From Fen-1077 sp050014355 (GTDB lineage: Bacteria; Chloroflexota; Dehalococcoidia; Dehalococcoidales; RBG-16-60-22), in the NCBI GenBank assembly GCA_050014355.1, contig JBEKDL010000063.1:1-12157 (forward strand): 12,157 bases of DNA, read 5' to 3'. Below, piece after piece: positions 6,952-12,157 of this stretch. Below the pieces are notes generated by a model. That model saw only the letters and a program-made list of their open reading frames with translations, was not told the DNA's origin and searched no databases. A program made the position numbers and the translations under genes. Each line of letters begins with the position of its first letter. The stretch's first letter is position 1.

Positions 6952-7866
6952 CTACTCGTTCGCCCTGGGGTGCGATTTATCGTAAGCGCGGCGGACATGC
7001 TCCGTGGTCAGGTGCGTATAGACCTGTGTGGTAGAAATATTGGCATGTCCCAGCAGCTCCTGCACCGACCTTAAGTCCGCTCCACCGCTTAACATATGAG
7101 TAGCGAAGCTGTGCCTTAAGGTGTGGGGACTGATATGTTCGCTCAAGCCGGCGGTGCGCGCGTATTCCTTGAGTTTTTGCCAGAAGCCCTGCCGCGTGAG
7201 CCTTTCGCCGCGGGCGTTAAGGAATAACGCATTTTCTTTTTTACCGTGGGCCAGCTTGGGGCGGTCTTCATCGATGTAACTTTGCACCGTTTTAGCTATC
7301 TGTTCATATAGCGGGATAATGCGCTCCTTACGCCCCTTGCCGAAGCAGCGCACAAAAAAGTCGCCGCTGGTATTAACGTCGCCCAGGTTTAAAGATACGA
7401 GTTCGCTTATCCTCATGCCGCTGGCGTATAACAGCTCCAGCATTGCCCGGTCTCTTCTGGCTTCGGACGTAGTCAGCTTGGCCGGTTGCTCCAGTAGCAG
7501 GCGTACCTGGCTTATGGAAATTGGCCTGGGTAAAGCCTTCCCGACCCTCGGTGAACTCATATTTTCGGTAGGGTCGGTACGGATAATGCCCTCGGCCACC
7601 AGGAAACTGAAGAAAGACCTGGACGCGGCGACTTTACGCGCCACCGTGGTGGCGACATAGCCGCGCTCCTTGAGGTCTAGCATGTAGCTTAACATGTCCT
7701 GACGCCCGAAACCCGGCCAGGAAGCCGAAGCGCCTTTTTTGGCGGCTTCGCGGCCAGCGAAATCGGCCAGTCCCGTAAGGTCGTTACGGTACGCCGCTAT
7801 GGTATTCCACGAATAACCTTTCTCTACCGACAGATAGTTCAGAAAGTTTTCAATTGTTTCTTTCAT
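6952..7866 (-). CDS. xerC: Tyrosine recombinase XerC/XerD
   Basis: At 304 residues this is the usual length for Xer recombinases, which resolve chromosome dimers at dif during cell division. An N-terminal SAM-like core-binding domain (about 1-95) is followed by the catalytic domain with the full active-site set: Arg152 in GMRISEL, Lys177 in FGKGRKER, His248 and Arg251 in HTLRHSFATHM, His274 in LLGHANI and the nucleophile Tyr283 in QVYTHL. The ATG is preceded by GAGGAG at good spacing. It is the first gene of a minus-strand operon and faces a divergent pilus cluster. No integration or phage genes are nearby, so a housekeeping Xer role fits better than a mobile-element integrase. XerC and XerD cannot be separated from sequence alone. 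Confidence 0.92.
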   Translation of the reverse strand: MKETIENFLNYLSVEKGYSWNTIAAYRNDLTGLADFAGREAAKKGASASWPGFGRQDMLSYMLDLKERGYVATTVARKVAASRSFFSFLVAEGIIRTDPTENMSSPRVGKALPRPISISQVRLLLEQPAKLTTSEARRDRAMLELLYASGMRISELVSLNLGDVNTSGDFFVRCFGKGRKERIIPLYEQIAKTVQSYIDEDRPKLAHGKKENALFLNARGERLTRQGFWQKLKEYARTAGLSEHISPHTLRHSFATHMLSGGADLRSVQELLGHANISTTQVYTHLTTEHVRRAYDKSHPRANE

Positions 7867-7904
7867 CGCTGCTCCTCAAGGCCTGATGGTCTACATCTTC
7901 CCCC

Positions 7905-7932
7905 GTGACAATCGATGATATTTTAACATAAT
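7905..7932 (+). promoter_or_regulatory. Candidate distal sigma-70 promoter of the pil cluster
   Basis: GTGACA (7905-7910) and CATAAT (7927-7932) are 16 bases apart, each one base off consensus. Transcription would begin near 7939 and leave a leader of about 195 nt before pilB. The -10 box lies across the join of the two 13-bp repeat copies, and a second CATAAT at 7940-7945 is the same word from the second copy. Confidence 0.35.
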
Positions 7933-7943
7933 ATTTTAACATA
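7918..7943. repeat. Perfect 13-bp tandem repeat, two copies
   Basis: ATATTTTAACATA occurs at 7918-7930 and again directly after it at 7931-7943, with no mismatch. Read on the minus strand each copy offers a TAAAAT or TATTAT -10-like word toward xerC; on the plus strand each copy ends in CATAAT when joined to the next bases. A direct-repeat operator for a regulator of the divergent operons, a duplicated promoter element, or chance slippage in AT-rich DNA would all fit. Confidence 0.7.
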
Positions 7944-8019
7944 ATAAAGAGCTTAAAACTTAAACATTCTTAAATGCAAGATGCAAATATCCACCTTATT
8001 AACTATTACCAAAGAGCTA

Positions 8020-8048
8020 TTGTAAATGGGACGAAAGGCATATAAGAT
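8020..8048 (+). promoter_or_regulatory. Candidate proximal promoter of the pil cluster (weak)
   Basis: TTGTAA (8020-8025) is followed after 17 bases by TAAGAT (8043-8048); an alternative -10, TATAAG at 8041, gives 15-base spacing. Each box has about four of six consensus bases. This would give a leader of about 80 nt before pilB. It competes with the distal candidate and neither is proven. Confidence 0.25.
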
Positions 8049-8133
8049 TTAAATTACGCACGTTATAAATTCAGGAAAATCATAGCTGAAAAGCGACTGA
8101 ATAAAACGTCAGGAGATAGAGGTACTTCTAACT

Positions 8134-9648
8134 ATGCTGGAATCTGTCGAGAGCTCCAGGAATAACCTGCGCAAGAAATCACCGGAGACAGAAGCCTTAC
8201 ACCTTATTCCCGAAACGCTGGCTCGCAAATATACCGCTATCCCGATGGCACTGGAAGGCAATGTCCTGCGGGTGGCCATGGCCAATCCCTCCGATATACT
8301 TGCCATTGAAGCGCTGGCAAGCTGGAGCCAGATGCGCATCGAGCCTGAAGCAGCCTCCGAAGAAGAAGTCCTGGAAGCAATCGATTTTAACTACAAAGCT
8401 TATGATGAGATTGAAAAACAGATATCAAGCATACCTTCCAGCATCGGCGCCAGCAATAAAAAGCTATTTGTAGATACGGCTACCGATGCGCCGGTCGCCC
8501 AGGCGCTCACTTTAATCGTCGATGAAGCGGTGAAAGCCAGGGCTTCGGACATTCATCTTCAGCCGGGCGAGGAAAATATCATAGTGCGCTACCGTATCGA
8601 CGGTACGCTTCATGACATGTTTACCCTCCCGCTGGCCACGCTGACGCCGATTATCTCCAGAATCAAGATTCTGTCCAACCTGAATATTGCTGACCATCAT
8701 CGACCCCAGGACGGCCAGTTCTCCGTCAAGACGAAAGGGCGTTTAATTGATATACGCGTCGGCATTATCGCCACCGTGTACGGCGAAATGGCGGTCTTAA
8801 GACTGCTGGACAAGTCGCGGGCCACTCTGGCGCTGTCTGACCTCGGCTTCCTCCCTGAATCCTTAAAAAGGTATGAAGCCATGCTCAAGGTCCCATATGG
8901 TATTATCCTGGCCAGCGGTCCCACCGGCGCCGGCAAGACCACCACGCTTTATGCTTCTTTAAACTCTCTTGACAGAGCAGAGCGTAACATCATTACCGTG
9001 GAAGACCCGGTGGAATACCGTTTTTCCAATATCAACCAGATTCAGGTCAATCCAAAGGCCGGCCTCACCTTCGCCAGCGGCTTGAGGTCTATTTTGCGTC
9101 TTGACCCTGATGTCATTCTCATCGGAGAAATACGCGATGCCGAGACCGCTAATATCGCCATCCAATCGGCCCTCACCGGCCATCTGGTGCTATCTTCAAT
9201 CCATGCTAACGACGCCGCCGGCGTGGTCCTGCGCCTTATCGACCTCGGCGTAGAACCGTTCCTGGTATCCTCCGCTCTTATCGGCGTCATTGCCCAGCGG
9301 ATGGTACGCCGCATTTGTCCCCACTGCGGACATCTGGTCAAGGCCTCGCCAGAGGAAACTCTGATATATAGCCAGGAAATGCGGGAGGAACGCAAGGAGT
9401 TTATCTATGGGGCCGGCTGTAACGCCTGCTCCAGCAGCGGTTACCGGGGACGGGTAGGTATTTTTGAAATCTTGACCACGAGCGACCAGATTAAAACCCT
9501 GCTGGTCAAGGGGACGACAGCCAACCAACTGCGTGAGCAGGCTATTAAAGAGGGTATGATGACACTTCTTAAAGACGGCATGTCTAAAGTCCAGAAGAAC
9601 GTGACCACTCCCAGTGAAGTCCTGCGTAACGCATATACCGTTGCCTAG
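8134..9648 (+). CDS. pilB: Type IV pilus assembly / type II secretion ATPase (PilB/GspE), short N-terminus
   Basis: The 504-residue product is the cytoplasmic hexameric ATPase that drives filament assembly. Residues about 18-90 are the second half of the MshEN/GspE N-terminal domain (LHLIPETLARKY, then LRVAMANPSD); the first half, usually 60-80 residues more, is absent. The ATPase core has Walker A GPTGAGKTT at 262-270, an Asp box ITVEDPVEY at 287-295, Walker B DPDVILIGEIRD at 324-335 with Glu332, and a His box LTGHLVLSSIHAND at 347-360. Four cysteines (395, 398, 429, 432) form the zinc site. The ATG at 8134 is the only sensible start because an in-frame TGA lies at 8098; GAGG at 8119-8122 is a somewhat distant ribosome site. 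The neighbouring pilM-like gene favours pilus over type II secretion, although the two are close relatives. Confidence 0.92.
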   Translation: MLESVESSRNNLRKKSPETEALHLIPETLARKYTAIPMALEGNVLRVAMANPSDILAIEALASWSQMRIEPEAASEEEVLEAIDFNYKAYDEIEKQISSIPSSIGASNKKLFVDTATDAPVAQALTLIVDEAVKARASDIHLQPGEENIIVRYRIDGTLHDMFTLPLATLTPIISRIKILSNLNIADHHRPQDGQFSVKTKGRLIDIRVGIIATVYGEMAVLRLLDKSRATLALSDLGFLPESLKRYEAMLKVPYGIILASGPTGAGKTTTLYASLNSLDRAERNIITVEDPVEYRFSNINQIQVNPKAGLTFASGLRSILRLDPDVILIGEIRDAETANIAIQSALTGHLVLSSIHANDAAGVVLRLIDLGVEPFLVSSALIGVIAQRMVRRICPHCGHLVKASPEETLIYSQEMREERKEFIYGAGCNACSSSGYRGRVGIFEILTTSDQIKTLLVKGTTANQLREQAIKEGMMTLLKDGMSKVQKNVTTPSEVLRNAYTVA

Positions 9649-9650
9649 CT

Positions 9651-9704
9651 ATGAGAAGTATGATGATTATTTATGAGGGACAAGGTATCCCGGGTGGTAA
9701 TTAG
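9651..9704 (+). CDS. Possible 17-codon linker ORF between pilB and pilC
   Basis: An ATG 2 nt after the pilB stop opens a frame of 17 codons (MRSMMIIYEGQGIPGGN) that ends in TAG 3 nt before the pilC ATG. It spans almost the whole 59-nt gap and would let ribosomes pass from pilB to pilC by coupling. It has no clear ribosome site of its own, and an ORF this short can arise by chance, so I hold it only as a possibility. Confidence 0.2.
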   Translation: MRSMMIIYEGQGIPGGN

Positions 9705-9707
9705 CAG

Positions 9708-10916
9708 ATGATTTATCAGTATATTGCGTGCGGTGAATCGGGCGATATCGTGAAAGGCAAAATCACGGCCGGCAGCGAAGACGTTATTGCCGATATGATG
9801 AGCTATGCCGGTTACCGCCTGATTAATCTCCGGCCTTACGTGCCCTTTCTTAGTCTGGGCAACCTGACCTCACAGCTTTTCCCGGTTAAGCCGGCGGAAA
9901 CAGTGTTGCTTTACCGTCAGATGGCCTTGCTTCTGGAATCCGGCATCAATATCGTGACAGCGCTGGAACTGTTACAGGAGCAAATCGCCAACCGTTCTTT
10001 AAAACGGGTCGTCGCGGAAATGGTCGCCGATTTACGCGGCGGCAACCAGCTTTCGGCAGCCATGAGCCGCCACCCGGATGTCTTTTCGACCATGGCCTGC
10101 CGTACTATCGGCATCGGCGAGCAGACCGGTGGCCTGGAAACGATGTTGAAACAGATAGCCGACTATACGGAGAAGGAAATCATTACCAAGAAGGGTATTA
10201 AAGGCGCCCTGATGTACCCGATGATTGCCATGGTCGTGGCGGTGGGGGTGGTGGGTTTATTGATGGTTTTTGTGATGCCGGCTTTTGCCAAACTGTACGG
10301 CGACCTGGGCGCGAAAATGCCGATACTTATGACATTAATGATGGGCGCGTCTGCATTCCTGCGCCAACATTTAGTTCATATTTTCCTCGGGACGATTATC
10401 GTGGTGGGACTCGGCCTGATATACATCAAAACGCCGGATGGCAAATATAGAATGGATGCGCTGATGCTGCGCATACCGCAGCTGGGGCGTGTCAAGCACC
10501 TGAACGAGCTTTCCCGCTGTTGCCGCAGCATTTCACTCCTGTTTAACGCGGGTTTACCATTGACCGAGATTATGCCCCTGGTGATACAGGGCGCCAATAA
10601 CCGTGTCATGTCCCAATCGCTTTATAACGTGCAGGTAGACATGCTTAAAGGCGAAGGCCTGGCCAAGCCGATGGCGAAAGATAAAATCTTCCTGCCGATG
10701 ATGGTGCAGATGGTCAAGGTGGGCGAAGAAAGCGGCAGCCTCGACGCATCACTGCTGGCTGTAGCTCAAAACTATGAATCCGAAGCTCAGGATAAGACCA
10801 AGACTTTAATCGCCATGATTCAACCCGTGATGACCATCGTCATTGCCGGGGTGGTGGGTCTAATCGCTGTATCCATGGTATCCGCGATGTACTCGATTTA
10901 CGGGCAGGCATTTTAA
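9708..10916 (+). CDS. pilC: Type IV pilus / type II secretion inner-membrane platform protein PilC (GspF family)
   Basis: This 402-residue protein has the standard family size and two T2SSF repeats. The first (about 65-190) contains YRQMALLLESGI and GEQTGGL at 137-143; the second (about 265-392) contains CCRSISLLFNAGLPL and GEESGSLD at 339-346. Hydrophobic helices lie at about 172-195, 222-240 and 367-392, the usual three-helix topology with two cytoplasmic bundles. PilC is the membrane platform that couples rotation of the PilB ATPase to pilin insertion in the filament. A GGTGG sequence about 10 bases upstream of the ATG is a modest ribosome site. It lies 59 nt after pilB; no pilT retraction ATPase gene lies between them, unlike the order in many bacteria. 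Confidence 0.93.
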   Translation: MIYQYIACGESGDIVKGKITAGSEDVIADMMSYAGYRLINLRPYVPFLSLGNLTSQLFPVKPAETVLLYRQMALLLESGINIVTALELLQEQIANRSLKRVVAEMVADLRGGNQLSAAMSRHPDVFSTMACRTIGIGEQTGGLETMLKQIADYTEKEIITKKGIKGALMYPMIAMVVAVGVVGLLMVFVMPAFAKLYGDLGAKMPILMTLMMGASAFLRQHLVHIFLGTIIVVGLGLIYIKTPDGKYRMDALMLRIPQLGRVKHLNELSRCCRSISLLFNAGLPLTEIMPLVIQGANNRVMSQSLYNVQVDMLKGEGLAKPMAKDKIFLPMMVQMVKVGEESGSLDASLLAVAQNYESEAQDKTKTLIAMIQPVMTIVIAGVVGLIAVSMVSAMYSIYGQAF

Positions 10917-10936
10917 AAAGAAATTGGAAGTAGCGT

Positions 10937-11557
10937 ATGAAAGGTTTGAAACTAAGTAAGACAAGCTGGTTGATTCTCTCAGCAGGTGTCTTCATCGTCA
11001 TCCTGGCCGGTCTGGGCTTGACCCGCTCCCAGCAGATGAAGGAACAGGTAAAAGCAGCTGACGACCTGAACCTTACGCAAAAGAGACTGGCCACCGTTCA
11101 GACCGCTCCATTAAGCCAGCAGCTGGAAAGTCTCAAAGCGAAGGTAGACGAGAGCCAAGCCCTTCTGAAGGACGCTCAAGCAAGGTTGCACCAGACAGTC
11201 GTCAGCGTGGACGTGACCGATGAATTCTTTCAAATAGCGACCTATTGCAGCGTAAATATTACAACTCTTTCCACAACGACGATAGCCCAGACCAAATACG
11301 GGGACATTACTTTCTCCACGACTTCACTCTCGGCTACGGTAACCGGAGAAAAGAACAATATCATCAACTTCATAATCAGCCTCAACAATGGCTATGTTAC
11401 CGGCAACGTGCAATCCGCCCAAGTCACTTTCGAGAACGAACCCGGAACCGGCGATACTTCTCAACAGGGCGGAGGTTCCGATGGAGATGCAACTTTGGGG
11501 ACGGGAACGGCTACGGCTTCGGTAAGTATGTTAATTTACTCCTACGAGGGGAGCTAA
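10937..11557 (+). CDS. PilO-like bitopic membrane protein
   Basis: This 206-residue protein has a short basic cytoplasmic start (MKGLKLSKTSW), one transmembrane helix at about 12-28, a coiled-coil-like stretch rich in Leu, Gln, Lys and Glu at about 30-85, and a small alpha/beta domain. That is the layout of PilO/GspM alignment proteins, which link the cytoplasmic PilM ring to the periplasmic or outer part of the pilus machine. Sequence similarity to PilO is weak, so the call rests on layout and on position between pilC and a pilM-like gene. A Gly/Ser/Thr/Asp-rich insertion at about 168-193 interrupts the last strands. The ATG has GGAAG 6 bases upstream. It begins 20 nt after pilC and ends 1 nt before the next gene, whose GAGGGGAG ribosome site lies inside its last codons. 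Confidence 0.65.
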   Translation: MKGLKLSKTSWLILSAGVFIVILAGLGLTRSQQMKEQVKAADDLNLTQKRLATVQTAPLSQQLESLKAKVDESQALLKDAQARLHQTVVSVDVTDEFFQIATYCSVNITTLSTTTIAQTKYGDITFSTTSLSATVTGEKNNIINFIISLNNGYVTGNVQSAQVTFENEPGTGDTSQQGGGSDGDATLGTGTATASVSMLIYSYEGS

Positions 11558-11558
11558 T

Positions 11559-12157
11559 ATGGCTGCAAATACGACGACACTCTACATTAGCAATGTGAAC
11601 ATGCGCCTGATGATAACGCGCGGCAGACGTATCATCAAGCTGGCGGATATGCCTCTGGACACAAACCTAAGTGAAATCGATACTCCGGAAAAAGAAGCCC
11701 ATCTGGTTGAAAAAATAAAATATCTCTTCAAAAGCAACCGGATAAGCAACAGGAAAATAATTCTCGGTATCAGTGGCCTTCACTGTCTCACGCGGCCGAT
11801 TACCCTGCCGGAACTGCCTAACGCAATGTTAAATGAGGCGGTAATCAGGGAAGCCCGGAGAGTGCTGCCGGTCCCGGTGGAGCAGCTGTATATCTCCTGG
11901 CAGACTATATCCATCTCCGGCGGCAAACTTCAGGCATTTATAGTGGGTATACCCAGGCATATCGCCGATACGGTTTTAAAAATAGTCAGTCAGGCCGGAT
12001 TCAAACCGTATCTCATGGATGTCAAGCCGCTAGCACTCGCGAGATTGGCGAAAGAGCCGAACGCTATTATCGTCGATGTCCAATCGAGCGAGTTTGACAT
12101 TATCGTCATGACGAACAGCATCCCTCAACCGATACGCACCGTTCCTTTTGCTAAAGA
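11559..12157 (+). CDS. pilM: PilM-like actin-fold protein, N-terminal part (cut by window edge)
   Basis: An ATG at 11559 with a strong GAGGGGAG ribosome site opens a frame that stays open to the window end, giving 199 residues. The pattern follows PilM/SHS2-domain proteins: an N-terminal beta hairpin (LYISNVNMRLM, RGRRIIKLADMPL), the 1C-like segment IILGISGLHCLTRPITLPELP, the typical NEAVIREARRVLPVPVEQLYISWQ region split over about 99-122, and IVDVQSSEFDIIV at about 171-183. PilM forms a cytoplasmic ring that binds the N-terminus of PilN and contacts the motor ATPases. The usual N-terminal Asp-Ile-Gly phosphate loop is replaced by Ser-Asn-Val here, so nucleotide binding may be lost. A pilN-like gene would be expected just downstream. 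Confidence 0.75.
   Translation, partial: MAANTTTLYISNVNMRLMITRGRRIIKLADMPLDTNLSEIDTPEKEAHLVEKIKYLFKSNRISNRKIILGISGLHCLTRPITLPELPNAMLNEAVIREARRVLPVPVEQLYISWQTISISGGKLQAFIVGIPRHIADTVLKIVSQAGFKPYLMDVKPLALARLAKEPNAIIVDVQSSEFDIIVMTNSIPQPIRTVPFAK

Larger units (their letters stand above)
7867..8133. other. AT-rich divergent intergenic region between xerC and pilB
   Basis: This 267-nt stretch has no credible gene. It is clearly richer in A+T than its flanks and must hold the start signals of both divergent operons. It contains a perfect 13-bp tandem repeat (7918-7943), three CTTAAA words at 7952, 7959 and 7969, and two candidate plus-strand promoters. The pilB frame is closed by an in-frame TGA at 8098, so nothing upstream adds to that protein. 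No convincing riboswitch or terminator is seen. Confidence 0.75.

Noticed and set aside
6747..6998. Alternative 83-codon minus-strand frame across the xerC end and the small tail-anchored gene
   Set aside because: It overlaps the xerC coding end, lacks a ribosome site and gives an Arg/Pro/Leu-rich translation without a membrane segment.
6952..7866. Phage or integrative-element integrase
   Set aside because: Length, full Xer-type motif set, housekeeping neighbours and lack of tRNA, attachment-site repeats or phage genes favour a chromosomal Xer recombinase.
8015..8075. Possible c-di-GMP-I (GEMM) riboswitch, from the GGGACGAAAGGC segment upstream of pilB
   Set aside because: It only resembles the GGGACGCAAAGCC core with an indel, and the required second half (a GGTAGC-GGGTTACC type stem) is absent.
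11245..11598. 117-codon plus-strand frame overlapping the PilO-like and PilM-like genes
   Set aside because: Arg/His/Gln-rich out-of-frame translation over a region where two well-spaced genes with good ribosome sites are present.

Overview
The window comes from a bacterial chromosome of moderate G+C with compact, co-directional gene clusters. Protein character points to the Chloroflexota, most likely a Dehalococcoidia-like organism. The clues are the EF-G paralogue with a DAPGY switch II, the exported NEW3-type protein paired with an ABC-2 exporter, and the pilB-pilC-(pilO-like)-pilM cluster. This assignment is an inference from memory of family members, not a database result. No rRNA, tRNA, CRISPR array, insertion sequence or prophage gene is visible.

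Left part, plus strand (1-3122): the 3' end of an electron-transfer flavoprotein alpha subunit gene, then a three-gene exporter unit. The unit is a secreted, C-terminally membrane-anchored NEW3-domain protein whose frame is broken near 996-1000, an ABC ATPase that starts 3 nt after it, and an ABC-2 permease that overlaps the ATPase by 20 nt. A 16-bp inverted repeat (3131-3188) separates this unit from the convergent minus-strand genes.

Middle, minus strand (3187-7866): an operon read as xerC (tyrosine recombinase), a small tail-anchored protein, pcm (isoaspartyl methyltransferase) and a nitroreductase, with gaps of only 15-20 nt. Downstream of it lies an EF-G-like GTPase gene with its own good sigma-70 type promoter.

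A 267-nt AT-rich divergent intergenic region (7867-8133) carries a perfect 13-bp tandem repeat and candidate promoters. From it, the plus-strand type IV pilus/type II secretion cluster runs to the window edge: pilB ATPase (N-terminally short), pilC platform protein, a PilO-like bitopic protein and a PilM-like actin-fold protein cut by the edge. Together these would form the cytoplasmic motor and inner-membrane alignment parts of a type IV filament machine. No pilin, prepilin peptidase, retraction ATPase (pilT) or secretin gene is in view.

I see no wholly new system. The most useful points are the frameshift/deletion in the NEW3 protein, the PilM-like protein whose phosphate loops look degenerate, the EF-G paralogue with altered G1 and G3 motifs, the inverted repeat at the convergent junction, and the repeat-containing divergent promoter region.
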